Source of the DNA: Vampirovibrionales bacterium
Lineage (GTDB): Bacteria; Cyanobacteriota; Vampirovibrionia; Vampirovibrionales; Vampirovibrionaceae
Assembly (NCBI GenBank): GCA_029262635.1
Contig: JAJCZA010000007.1
Coordinates: 56,300 to 120,299, forward strand
Direction: 5' to 3'
DNA length: 64,000 nt
Both the position numbers and the translations under genes were made by a program. Under the pieces are notes generated by a model. It was given only the letters and a program-made list of their open reading frames with translations. It was not told the DNA's origin and made no database searches. Shown in pieces: positions 26,370 through 34,456 of the stretch (its first letter is position 1; the number at the start of each line of letters is the position of its first letter).

Positions 26370-26374
26370 ACTGG

Positions 26375-26400
26375 AGAGGGGGCACTTGCCCCCTCTTTTT
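26375..26400 (+). terminator. Intrinsic terminator after the small ORF
   Basis: AGAGGGGGC pairs perfectly with GCCCCCTCT across a 4-nt loop, followed by TTTT. Confidence 0.85.
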
Positions 26401-26420
26401 AATAAGTATAGATTGCCAAC

Positions 26421-26449
26421 AAAAAACCCCTCACCGTAAAGGCAAGGGG
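26421..26449 (-). terminator. Terminator of the leftward phage operon
   Basis: On the minus strand CCCCTTGCC, loop TTTAC, GGTGAGGGG, followed by TTTTTTG. It is placed at the end of the long leftward operon, facing the rightward small-gene terminator. Confidence 0.65.
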
Positions 26450-26462
26450 CGCACGAGGGACA

Positions 26463-26583
26463 ATTAACCGCTAACTTTCTTTTCTCTCGTAAAAAAGAAA
26501 AGTTTAGCGTTAATTTTTCTTTTTATAAGTAACCCGCCGATTTGAGCTTGCACCGTTGAAGACGGGAAGAGGCTTGGCGGGTT
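26463..26583. other. Non-coding stretch with two large inverted repeats
   Basis: The space between the terminators and the Tad1-like gene has no ORF. It holds a long AT-rich inverted repeat (TTAACCGCTAACTTTCTTTTC near 26465 against GAAAAGTTTAGCGTTAA near 26497) and a long-range AACCCGCC/GGCGGGTT pair (about 26529 and 26576) enclosing a G/C-rich 40-nt interior. It could be tandem termination structures, or a small structured RNA. Confidence 0.4.
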
Positions 26584-26614
26584 TTATTTCAGGTATCGAG
26601 GTTAGCTGAGTTTA

Positions 26615-26965
26615 TTATACCTTATGCGTCCCTTCTACGCCACGGGCTTCACGGTCAGCCTTTCGTTTATTGAGCCAGAGCAAAGCCTCTTCAAGCTTGG
26701 TAATCGCAATGGCATTTTCACGACAGGAAAACTCACCTTTCTGAAACTCTTGAAGCCGGTGGCGAACGATAGCCAATAGATTCTCATCCATCACACCATT
26801 GACTCCGGCTTCGAGTATGGGGCCATACTGAAATTCGATAGTTTTCAGGATACGGTTGTCAGCTTGACGAACGATCGAGTAACGGGTTCGCCCTTCGTCC
26901 ACCGGCGAAACCTCAATATAGGTGTATTTATGGTCACTTAAACTGTCTGAAATTTGATTACTCAT
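26615..26965 (-). CDS. Tad1-like (Acb2/Tad1 family) anti-defence candidate
   Basis: 116 residues. After a variable N-terminus come IEFQYGPILEAGVNGV, ENLLAIVRHRLQEFQ, FSCRENAIAITKLEEALLWL and RKADREARGVEGTHK. From memory this series (FQ-GP--E-GVNG, RL--FQ, C--NA-A---LEEAL-WL, R--R-ARGVEGTH) is that of the phage Tad1/Acb2-type family, whose members sequester cyclic nucleotide-like signals made by Thoeris (gcADPR) or CBASS. This is recognition by pattern, without a search. It is the last gene of the leftward operon, overlapping the DUF1353 gene by 4 bp. If correct, it would protect phage or lysogen from abortive signalling. Confidence 0.6.
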   Translation of the reverse strand: MSNQISDSLSDHKYTYIEVSPVDEGRTRYSIVRQADNRILKTIEFQYGPILEAGVNGVMDENLLAIVRHRLQEFQKGEFSCRENAIAITKLEEALLWLNKRKADREARGVEGTHKV

Positions 26966-27372
26966 GATGATTTTTCCCTTTTAAAAATATTACTGAAAAA
27001 CTTTTTCACCTTCCCCACAGCCCGGTGAACCCCGCCGAACCGTCGGACGGCTCGATAGAAAAGAAGCCGGGTGTGCCATTTTACGCCATCCTCTTTCATC
27101 CGCTGGCGCATGTGGATGTCTGAATCTTTGCGGTCATAGCCGTAATGATCATGCCCATAAAGATCGTCATGCTCGAGTACGTCGGCTCGCCATGGGCCGT
27201 CGGGCGGATAAATCACCCATAACCCCCGAGGAATACTAGCTAAGTCAGTGATTGTTCCAGCCTTGATTGTGCGGACTTTTCCCTTAAACAGATAGTGCCA
27301 ATCCTCCAGCACCTTCCATAAGCCAATGCCTGCGGGTTCCAGGATTGGGTATTTCCGTTTATTTAAGGCCAT
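26962..27372 (-). CDS. DUF1353 phage protein
   Basis: 136 residues from the ATG that overlaps the upstream stop (TAATG); a longer ORF start lies inside the peptidase gene. DUF1353 features: IKAGTITDLASIPRGLWVIYPPDGPW, then EHDDLYGHDHYGYDRKDSD and FYRAVRRFGG. The conserved Asp/His cluster (DLASIP, HDDLYG) suggests metal binding or catalysis, but the function is unknown. The family is usually found near phage lysis or tail-end genes, as here. Confidence 0.85.
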   Translation of the reverse strand: MALNKRKYPILEPAGIGLWKVLEDWHYLFKGKVRTIKAGTITDLASIPRGLWVIYPPDGPWRADVLEHDDLYGHDHYGYDRKDSDIHMRQRMKEDGVKWHTRLLFYRAVRRFGGVHRAVGKVKKFFSNIFKREKSS

Positions 27373-27785
27373 TATTGACTTTTCCCCGTCCATCTGGCCC
27401 GAACAGGCCACCCGAATAAATGCCGGATGTCCAAATGGGTGTGTGCATTATAGCTACCGATTCCGCCCGGATAAATCAGATTCAGTCGATCCTGAACCGT
27501 CCGATGATGAACACCTTCTACCTTAAAGTCGGCTGCCTTTCCGCTGTGGTGAAAACTTGTACCATCTCCAGACGCTTTAAAACGCATCCCGTCAGTGATG
27601 ATAGTCTTCTTTCTGAAATAGTCCCGAACATGCTCTTGAAGAGCGGCAGCGACTTGGCCAAGACTGATAATAAGAAAAAGGCGCTGTTCCTCTGGAAGCT
27701 TCATAAAGCGAACCCATTCAGCACTATCAAAGAACTCATGAAGCCAAAAATTGTCAGTCAGTTTTAAATCTTTTAAATAAGTCAT
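27372..27785 (-). CDS. Peptidase M15-type endolysin
   Basis: 137 residues with no signal peptide. Zinc-site motifs of the M15 (VanY/phage L-Ala-D-Glu or D-Ala peptidase) family are in order: SFHHSGKAADFKVEG (HxxGxAxD, about 81-95) and HTHLDIR near 119. Cleaves peptide cross-links of the cell wall at lysis. It overlaps the holin-like gene upstream by 4 bp and the DUF1353 gene by one base, a compact lysis block. Confidence 0.82.
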   Translation of the reverse strand: MTYLKDLKLTDNFWLHEFFDSAEWVRFMKLPEEQRLFLIISLGQVAAALQEHVRDYFRKKTIITDGMRFKASGDGTSFHHSGKAADFKVEGVHHRTVQDRLNLIYPGGIGSYNAHTHLDIRHLFGWPVRARWTGKSQ

Positions 27786-28072
27786 GACTTCCGTTCCTCA
27801 TTGAGTTTACGGTGCACAATTTCCTCAACAGCGATAACGAAAGCGTCAACGAGATCTTTAGGATTATGACGATCCATAACCTCGATTTTCCCTCTTAGTT
27901 CGGCCAGCTCTGTTGAGGCTCTTGTATGTTTTATTTCGCAGGCATCCAACTTCTTTTTTAGAGACTTAAACTCGTTTAACACCCACCGGAACATAAAGCC
28001 GACGGCTCCGGCCATGGTGGCCAGAATTCCGCCGACTGTTAATGTTATCTGTTCAAAAGATACTTCCAGCAT
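27782..28072 (-). CDS. Holin- or spanin-like membrane protein
   Basis: 96 residues with one N-terminal transmembrane helix (about 9-31, LTVGGILATMAGAVGFMFRWV) followed by a charged coiled-coil-like stretch (NEFKSLKKKLDACEIKHTRASTE). Immediately precedes the endolysin. The layout suits a type-III-like holin or an i-spanin-like protein; no signature settles it. Confidence 0.5.
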   Translation of the reverse strand: MLEVSFEQITLTVGGILATMAGAVGFMFRWVLNEFKSLKKKLDACEIKHTRASTELAELRGKIEVMDRHNPKDLVDAFVIAVEEIVHRKLNEERKS

Positions 28073-28270
28073 CTACTGAACCTTGAGTTTCAGAGCGTCA
28101 AAGATAGCGGGGTTATGAAGATTGATAATCTCATTCAACAACTCAATCTTTGCATCTGCCCCCGTCAAATCAGTCCCCGGCGGTTGCGCCAGCTTCCAAG
28201 CTTCCAGATCCGCAATCAGAGCGTTAAATTTATCGTCTGATTCCTGTTTAGACATTAATGCACCTAACAT
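28073..28270 (-). CDS. Small protein of the lysis block, unknown function
   Basis: 65 residues, AGGAG site at good spacing. Mostly helical and acidic (QESDDKFNALIADLEAWKLA, then AKIELLNEIINLHNPAIFDAL). Its stop directly abuts the ATG of the holin-like gene. No family recognised; its place suggests a tail-fibre or lysis accessory. Confidence 0.55.
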   Translation of the reverse strand: MLGALMSKQESDDKFNALIADLEAWKLAQPPGTDLTGADAKIELLNEIINLHNPAIFDALKLKVQ

Positions 28271-28290
28271 AGTGTGGTCTCCTTTTTTAT

Positions 28291-29721
28291 CTACGGTAAT
28301 AAATTAACGGCGGTGGTAAAAACCACCCCAACTTGCGTGTACCCTGCTGTCGTCATATGGATTCCATCGGTGTAATACGTTGCATCCAAGGCGTCGGCCT
28401 CCTCATCAAACAACGGGTCGGCTCCCACGTCGGCAACGCCATCGGAATACCCGGATGCGTTGGCTCTGACCAAAACATTAAACGCATCGACAAAACTCAT
28501 GTTCGTTGTTCTGGCTGGCAGGGTTCCAGCCACAACTTGCATGCCGTCCGCCTGAAACTCGCTGGCCAAGTCATCCAATAAACCCTCAGCAACGCTAGCC
28601 ACGCCGCCCGAGTTATTGGTTCCGGCCAGAAGCATTAGGATCTCTTTATCGCTGGCACCGACTTTGATATTTTTGATTTCCGCTGTGTCGGCCTGCATGT
28701 CCTCGATGGTTTCGCCGAAAACCCCAAAATTGCGCCATTCGAGATCATAACCACTATAATCCACATCGGCGACCACCTTACCCAACCAAACGCCGGGGGA
28801 GGTCAGGCTATCCCCTTCAGCGTACAAGTGCATAATCGGCAGGTGGGCGATTGTCACGCCCCATTTGTCACCGAGATACGTTTCAACCTGCTGAATCTCG
28901 GTAGTCGTCAGTGCTCGCTTATAAACTAAAATCTCGTAAACGTAACCACCATAAAACGCCGACGCCACATTCGTTCCAATACGGATATGATTCGCGTCGA
29001 TGTCCTCGGAGTTTCCGCCGGTGGTGATGGTGCTGGTGTCGACGGTTCCCTCTTCGGCTCCATCTCTCCGGACGGCATGACGAGGCACCGAAAAATCAAC
29101 GTGTTGTGTGATGACGATTGGAGCGGTTCCGAACTCTGTCGAAACCCCCGCCATAGAAGAACCGTTCGCACTGAGCCGACGAATGCCTGACAGGATATGA
29201 CCGGTCACATGACGGTTTATGACGGTTTTCGCCTGCCCGCCAGACTGTGCGGCAAATACCGAGGTTCCACCGCCGCTGTTAATGTTATCGGTGACGACAA
29301 ATACCGTCCAGCCAGGTATGTTTCTAAAGAGGTCGAGGCAACTGGCGTCGATGTTCATATAGTCCGAATCCGCTTTGGCGAAATCGGCACCATCCAGCCC
29401 GTTTTGCTGAGCCGTTGCAATGGCCGGACGTTGACCGGATGCCTGAGCCGTAAACCCACACCCATTACCGGATTTATCCGAAATCGCATCAATATCGGTT
29501 GAAACATCCGTTCGGGTTGCCACATCAGAAAAATCGATCCACGTCCCAAGATCAGGGATTTGCAGAGGCACCGGCAGGGAACCACCAATAAAACCGCCAC
29601 CCAATCCGCCTGGGCCAAACAAAAAAGATTGACTCGCCCCCGAAACTGCACAAAAAATAAAACTTATAACAATGGTAAGTATCAAAATAAAAACCGATAG
29701 TTTTTTATTTTTATTTGTCAC
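28291..29721 (-). CDS. SGNH/GDSL esterase fused to LamG-like domain, with signal peptide
   Basis: 476 residues. A strong Sec signal peptide (SVFILILTIVISFIFCAV, then SGA) and a Gly-rich linker precede a concanavalin/LamG-like domain (about 55-285: WIDFSDVATRTDVSTD, VYEILVYKRALTTTEIQQVE). A C-terminal SGNH hydrolase follows, with GDSLT (block I), LLAGTNN (block III) and YYTDGIHMT (block V, Asp and His). Such enzymes in tail-fibre loci remove acetyl or acyl groups from surface glycans. The signal peptide is odd for a virion protein and is shared by the two genes upstream. Confidence 0.75.
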   Translation of the reverse strand: MTNKNKKLSVFILILTIVISFIFCAVSGASQSFLFGPGGLGGGFIGGSLPVPLQIPDLGTWIDFSDVATRTDVSTDIDAISDKSGNGCGFTAQASGQRPAIATAQQNGLDGADFAKADSDYMNIDASCLDLFRNIPGWTVFVVTDNINSGGGTSVFAAQSGGQAKTVINRHVTGHILSGIRRLSANGSSMAGVSTEFGTAPIVITQHVDFSVPRHAVRRDGAEEGTVDTSTITTGGNSEDIDANHIRIGTNVASAFYGGYVYEILVYKRALTTTEIQQVETYLGDKWGVTIAHLPIMHLYAEGDSLTSPGVWLGKVVADVDYSGYDLEWRNFGVFGETIEDMQADTAEIKNIKVGASDKEILMLLAGTNNSGGVASVAEGLLDDLASEFQADGMQVVAGTLPARTTNMSFVDAFNVLVRANASGYSDGVADVGADPLFDEEADALDATYYTDGIHMTTAGYTQVGVVFTTAVNLLP

Positions 29722-30136
29722 GTCGCTTACCCCAAACGGTTACATCAGTGGTCGCAATCCCTTTCGTTATAACAAGCGCTTCATTGACGTCGCATGAAAA
29801 ATCCGTTTTTGAAAAATCTTGAACAACACCGGAATTATCTCCGAAATGCAGCGCCCCGATAATAACAGTTGAGCCGCACTTAACTGTTATATCGTCGGCT
29901 GTTTTAACACTGATCCCAAGCTCTAAAATATCATGAGCAACGCCAGCGGCGGCGGCGAGAGCATCAAAAGAGGCATTCGTCGAATCGTTTTGGTTGAAAA
30001 TTGTTGACCCTTTAAGAGGAGTCTTCGGGACTTCAATCGGGTTGAGAGCATAAGTATTTTGAAAACCGCCCACCATTAAAGTTGTTAAAGTTGCTAAAGT
30101 TAAAAACTGTTTTCTCACGTTACTTTTGTCTAACAT
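29711..30136 (-). CDS. Tail-fibre-locus protein with signal peptide, unknown function
   Basis: 141 residues. N-terminus basic (MLDKSNVRKQ), a hydrophobic stretch (FLTLATLTTLMVGGF) and a cleavage-like NTYA-LN. The mature part is beta-rich, with PLKGSTIFNQNDSTNASFDALAAAAGVAHD. Overlaps the esterase gene by 11 bp and follows the fibre gene by 14 bp, so is translated with them. No family recognised. Confidence 0.55.
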   Translation of the reverse strand: MLDKSNVRKQFLTLATLTTLMVGGFQNTYALNPIEVPKTPLKGSTIFNQNDSTNASFDALAAAAGVAHDILELGISVKTADDITVKCGSTVIIGALHFGDNSGVVQDFSKTDFSCDVNEALVITKGIATTDVTVWGKRRDK

Positions 30137-30150
30137 AAATTTCCCCTTTT

Positions 30151-31326
30151 TTATTTAACGTTTTCCAGCGTTGCAACTTCCTTGTGCATATAAAGTGATG
30201 TGCTGGCGGTAGATAGTTGAACAGTGACGGTTAACGCTTTATTAACTGTTGAGTCCTCCGCTGCTGTTCCGTAGCCCTGCCAATGTTGCGAGCTTCCAAA
30301 GTCCTCTTGACGTTTTGCAACGCCATGAATATAACCTTTTTGCGCCGAGGTTCCTCCATCAGCAAATAAATGAACATCTAAAGCAATAGCCGCTGGAACT
30401 AGGTTTGAAGCATAACCTTGAAAAAAGGTATCAGCTATTGTCGTTGAGCCATATTTTATTTTAAATTTCCATTCATGGTTTGTACCGGTTGAATTTTTTA
30501 TTTCCCCTCGAATCGAAAGCCTTAATGAGCCGTCGGTTCCAAGTGTTCCGCCCGGAATTACAAAAGAATAAATAGTTGTTTCAGAAGTTGTGTTATTGAC
30601 ATCGACCTGAGTTCTGTCGTAATCAATACGGGTAGTTCCGCTGGGAGACCATTTAACGCCGGAAGCTTCTGCTGAATCCGCAGTTAAAACTTGATCATTT
30701 GAACCAACACTAAGCCGAATAACATTAGTTCCATTGTCGACAAGAACATCCCCTTTTGTTGTTGTCGGACTCAAGGCATTCATGGCGTCTGTTTGAGTTG
30801 ACTGGCCTGTTCCCCCGTTCCCAAGAGGAACCGTTCCAGTAACGGCAGATCCACTTGATAAATCTATTTGCCCGAACACTGGCGCACCGCCACCGCTTGG
30901 AATCCTTAAAACTTGGTTTGCTGTTCCGGCGGAGGTTGCACCAATTGTAGATGCATTCCAAAATAGAACCCCATTCGTGGCAAATGGCGATGATGTTATG
31001 TCCGTTGCGGCGTGAACATGGGATGTTAGAGCACGTAATCCGAGTTCTGTATTGATTTTTGAAGCTGACCAGAGGTTTGAAGTTGTCGTTGTTGTGTCAT
31101 TTAAAACAGTGTGGATCGTAAGATCTGCAATATGGGCATCCGTTCCCAAATAAGATCCAAGCAAGGAAAAAGCAAACCGCTTTGTGACCCCTGATTGAAC
31201 AGCGACACCATTAGTTCCACTAGTTAAAGCGGTTATAGAATCTAGCTCAAGTATTTTTTTATCAGCATGTACAATTGAAATCGATAAAAATAATACAAGT
31301 AAAGCGGACAAAAAACGCTTAAACAT
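30151..31326 (-). CDS. Tail-fibre-like protein with signal peptide
   Basis: 391 residues. The N-terminus is a textbook signal peptide (MFKRFLSALLVLFLSISIV, cleavage VHA-DK). The mature part is Thr/Ser/Gly-rich and fibre-like (LNDTTTTTSNLWSASKI, GTVPLGNGGTGQSTQTDAMN, a block very common in phage tail fibres), followed by a beta-rich C-terminal domain. Phage fibres normally lack Sec signals. It overlaps the upstream gene by 8 bp. Probably host recognition, but its location (virion or cell surface) is open. Confidence 0.7.
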   Translation of the reverse strand: MFKRFLSALLVLFLSISIVHADKKILELDSITALTSGTNGVAVQSGVTKRFAFSLLGSYLGTDAHIADLTIHTVLNDTTTTTSNLWSASKINTELGLRALTSHVHAATDITSSPFATNGVLFWNASTIGATSAGTANQVLRIPSGGGAPVFGQIDLSSGSAVTGTVPLGNGGTGQSTQTDAMNALSPTTTKGDVLVDNGTNVIRLSVGSNDQVLTADSAEASGVKWSPSGTTRIDYDRTQVDVNNTTSETTIYSFVIPGGTLGTDGSLRLSIRGEIKNSTGTNHEWKFKIKYGSTTIADTFFQGYASNLVPAAIALDVHLFADGGTSAQKGYIHGVAKRQEDFGSSQHWQGYGTAAEDSTVNKALTVTVQLSTASTSLYMHKEVATLENVK

Positions 31327-31735
31327 TATCGAGCCTCGCTTTCATTGCGATTTTAATTGGGTCGAGCTTCGGGCCAAAACCGGGAGGGCTTTTAAAATCT
31401 TCAATATAAGATTTTGCAAGTTCAATATCACCCAAAGTTAAAAGAGCCTTTTCAACCTTGCCCATTAAATCAACAAGATTTTTTCTCGTATCAACGGGCA
31501 GTGCTTTCATTTCGGTAGTATAGGTACTCAAAAAAGAAACTGTTAATTCTTGAAACGCTTCTTTCGATCGCTCTAATAAAGAGCGTTCTCGAATGACCCC
31601 TTCAGGCGGAAGCCCTTCGACCTGCTCGTAAATAAGCGGATCAAACTGGTCTTTAAAATCAGAAAAGCCACTTTGCCCCGTGACTATCATCGGGTTATCT
31701 TTTCGTCTAACGTATTTTTTTATTGGTTTTGCCAT
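31319..31735 (-). CDS. Tail-fibre-locus protein, unknown function
   Basis: 138 residues, no signal peptide, helical (ERSLLERSKEAFQELTVSFL, then TRKNLVDLMGKVEKALLTLG). Starts basic (AKPIKKYVRRKDNP). Sits between two fibre genes with overlaps or short spacing, so may be a fibre-assembly factor or minor tail component. No family recognised. Confidence 0.5.
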   Translation of the reverse strand: MAKPIKKYVRRKDNPMIVTGQSGFSDFKDQFDPLIYEQVEGLPPEGVIRERSLLERSKEAFQELTVSFLSTYTTEMKALPVDTRKNLVDLMGKVEKALLTLGDIELAKSYIEDFKSPPGFGPKLDPIKIAMKARLDNV

Positions 31736-31737
31736 AA

Positions 31738-32760
31738 TTAAGAAACCTCCGTAACATAACCGCCTGAAACATCCAGCGTCATTTGAACACCGCCGCCTCC
31801 GGTGTCTGTATATTTTTGGTATTCAATATTCTGAGTCGAATCAGTTGGAACCATTAAATTATGATCCATCACCGCACCCGACCCAACGACTGAAATTCCA
31901 TTACTTGTCCCTGATTTTGGTCTTATGTAAAAATAAGCGGTTCCAGTTCCGGCATGATCTGTGTTAACACTTAATAAAGCTTGGCGGCATATTGAAGGAA
32001 TGAAAGTCCCACAACCAACTGTTGTCATTACAGTTGCCGCCCCTTTTGATAACACATTCAAATCGCCGTCAACAAAAACTGAACCATTTAAATAAGTCGT
32101 TCTTGCATCGTACCAAACCAGCGTGTTATAAGGCCAATTAAAAAGCCTGAATGGTTGAATATCACCGGCTGAATTATTATAAACCCACATGTTCAAGCGT
32201 CTAAATTTATCATAACCTGCGGGCAGTGTTGGAGCGGTAAAGTTTGCTGAAAAGACCGCGGAATCAGGCAAAACATCGGTTGAATCTTTAATCAAATAAA
32301 CTGCGTAAAGTGTGTCGCTAGCCTCAACTCCGGTATCTAACCCGCCATCACCTGAAACGGTTATATCAAGATTAACAGTGCCGGGTAATGTGATGGTATG
32401 AGAGCCGGTAGAGCTTTCGGCGGTTAAGCCACTCGGTAAGGTTATTTGTGTTGAACTGTTGTAAACAGGAATCAAATGAGGTGAGATGAATTTTGCCGAG
32501 CCTCCACCGCCACCACCACCAGCGGCGATTAAGGCAGAAATAGCAGCAGATAATTGCGTGTCATCTGCTTTTGATGGTGTTAGACCAGCATCGGTAATAA
32601 CTTTTAAAATCTCTTTTTGAACCATATTAAACCAATAAGCAGGGGGGATGGTTGCCGGAACCCCAAGCCCCGGATCTCCATTTGTCCAAAATTGATTCGC
32701 ACCTTGAGCCGGCCTTGCCGGTTCGGCGGCTACCGATGTTGCAACATCTAATCCATACAT
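31738..32760 (-). CDS. Tail fibre / tail collar-like protein
   Basis: 340 residues. The N-terminal 85 residues match a common phage fibre attachment block: NQFWTNGDPGLGVPATIPP, then WFNMVQKEILKVITDAGLTP and DDTQLSAAISALI, followed by a Gly-rich hinge (GGGGGGGS). The remainder is a beta-rich receptor-binding part with GTFIPSICRQALLSVNTDHAG. No signal peptide, unlike the next fibre gene. It directly follows the baseplate gene, the usual place for the fibre that docks on the baseplate. Confidence 0.75.
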   Translation of the reverse strand: MYGLDVATSVAAEPARPAQGANQFWTNGDPGLGVPATIPPAYWFNMVQKEILKVITDAGLTPSKADDTQLSAAISALIAAGGGGGGGSAKFISPHLIPVYNSSTQITLPSGLTAESSTGSHTITLPGTVNLDITVSGDGGLDTGVEASDTLYAVYLIKDSTDVLPDSAVFSANFTAPTLPAGYDKFRRLNMWVYNNSAGDIQPFRLFNWPYNTLVWYDARTTYLNGSVFVDGDLNVLSKGAATVMTTVGCGTFIPSICRQALLSVNTDHAGTGTAYFYIRPKSGTSNGISVVGSGAVMDHNLMVPTDSTQNIEYQKYTDTGGGGVQMTLDVSGGYVTEVS

Positions 32761-32773
32761 TTTAAAAAGACTC

Positions 32774-33373
32774 CTAAGTGTAGCTAAAAATAACCTGTGT
32801 ATGAGCGGGCTTCAGCTCATTTATTAAACATTCAAGGGTTTCATTGCCCCATTTTCTCAAGGGGTCGATCCCCACTTCAGACGCTCCGGTCAAGAAATAA
32901 ACGAAAGTATCAAGCGCTGAGTTTACTTGAAACACATGCGCCCAACCTTCATCATAAATCGGATCGGTGATAGGGCTTGAACCTACCCTGAATAAATTAA
33001 ATTCAGTTATGGTGATGATGTAGCCAAAGTAAAGCGCAATGTCAATATAAAATTCAACGGTTTGGCCACCAATTAAATTTAATTTAAAAAGGATAGCCTT
33101 TCGACGTTCGGCGATACTTGTTGCGAGTTCAGTACAATTGTCCGGCAAGCCCATAACTCGCTCCCAATCTTTCAAAAGCTCAAGAGTTATCGCTGGATCA
33201 ATTTCCTCTTGAAGCTCTTTGGCACGACAATCAACCTTTGAAGCTTCAATGGCGAGTCCTTCAATTAACTTTCTAAGGTTTCCATCGTTTTCGGTTTTCC
33301 CCGCCCAAGCAAAACCTTTAGGTAAAAGCTGACGCAAGGTTTCGGCGTATCCTTCAGAATCGATACAATTCAT
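32774..33373 (-). CDS. Baseplate protein, DUF2313 / Mu gp48-like (YmfQ)
   Basis: 199 residues. DUF2313 signature: YAETLRQLLPKGFAW near the start, then EIDPAITLELLKDWERVMGLPD and AERRKAILFKL, and a C-terminal LECLINELKPAHTQVIF. In Mu this protein joins baseplate wedge and fibre. Follows the gpJ-like gene by 9 bp. Confidence 0.88.
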   Translation of the reverse strand: MNCIDSEGYAETLRQLLPKGFAWAGKTENDGNLRKLIEGLAIEASKVDCRAKELQEEIDPAITLELLKDWERVMGLPDNCTELATSIAERRKAILFKLNLIGGQTVEFYIDIALYFGYIITITEFNLFRVGSSPITDPIYDEGWAHVFQVNSALDTFVYFLTGASEVGIDPLRKWGNETLECLINELKPAHTQVIFSYT

Positions 33374-33382
33374 GCGTTCCCC

Positions 33383-34456
33383 CTACGGTGCTGTAAATGT
33401 AAACGTTCCGGGTGTTGCAATTTGCCCGACGGTATGAGTAACATTAGCCGTCGGTGCAATCATGACATGATCAAATTCACCTGCAGCTATTGAAACAGCC
33501 TCTTTGACATGGCTTATTAATATTTTGCCTCCTGGAATCGCATCTCGACGGATCATGTCTGTTAATTCGGCTGTAACCTGCGCCACAATCGAAGGGGTGT
33601 TAATCGTTGCGCCTGATTCATCTTTTAAAGTTATGTCAAAATCCAAAGGAACCGCCGTTGGAGCTGAAACGAATAATTCAGCGGTGACAGGTCTTTTTAT
33701 CGATATGTAGGCATCAACGGTTGTGACGTCGCCCGCTAAGGGAACACCATCGCTATAAGTATCATCCATCATGAACCGAACCCGAACTGACCCCGCTCCA
33801 TCCTCTTCAGGGAAAACCCATGCTCTTGTCACCCCAGCGACTTCTTTCGCCCATTTTATATAATCTCTTTCAGCCCCGCCCATCGGAGGCTCTTGCAACC
33901 GATCAAGCAATCGGCCTCTTAAAAGAATATCGCTTTCTGTATCCTCCCCCCCTGTTAATGCACCTGTCAGGGCATCAGCGTCCACACCACCAAGTGGGGA
34001 AACAAAAGTAACTACCGTTCCCGTTTCGAGGTTTCCCAATTCACCCGGGTCAACAGCTTCAACATTCAAAACTAAAGTCCCACCTGCAATAATTCCGCTC
34101 GACGTTGTAATAATTTCTATCTCGTCGGAAGTTCTCAAAATTAAACCGGTATCAATGGAAGCCCCATCGGTTCCAGTACATGTTACTGTTCCAGTTGCTT
34201 TGACTGAAGCCTTTCGGGTGATGCCCCAAATGTTTGCCCACCGCTCCATATTTTCAGCTTCGGCAGTGTCAGGGAAAACCTGTTTTGAGATCCAATCTAA
34301 ATAACCATAAAGCCCATGAGCAAGGCCGGAAAGAGTTCGAGCCATGACCCCCAAAAAAGATCGCCTTACCCTACTATCGCCGCCGGGTAAGCGAGTGTTG
34401 ATGTCCGCCTCTACTCTTGCGATCAAATCCGTTAATGTGGGACGTGTGAAAGTCAT
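33383..34456 (-). CDS. Baseplate J-like wedge protein (Mu gp47)
   Basis: 357 residues. Baseplate_J features: SFLGVMARTLSGLAHGLYGYLDWISKQVFPDTAEAENMERWANIWG, here spanning about 28-74, then GTVTCTGTDGASIDTG and PPMGGAERDYIKWAKEVAGVTRAWV with EEDGAGSVRVRF. Forms the wedge of contractile-tail baseplates. One-base overlap with the gp46-like gene upstream. Confidence 0.92.
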   Translation of the reverse strand: MTFTRPTLTDLIARVEADINTRLPGGDSRVRRSFLGVMARTLSGLAHGLYGYLDWISKQVFPDTAEAENMERWANIWGITRKASVKATGTVTCTGTDGASIDTGLILRTSDEIEIITTSSGIIAGGTLVLNVEAVDPGELGNLETGTVVTFVSPLGGVDADALTGALTGGEDTESDILLRGRLLDRLQEPPMGGAERDYIKWAKEVAGVTRAWVFPEEDGAGSVRVRFMMDDTYSDGVPLAGDVTTVDAYISIKRPVTAELFVSAPTAVPLDFDITLKDESGATINTPSIVAQVTAELTDMIRRDAIPGGKILISHVKEAVSIAAGEFDHVMIAPTANVTHTVGQIATPGTFTFTAP

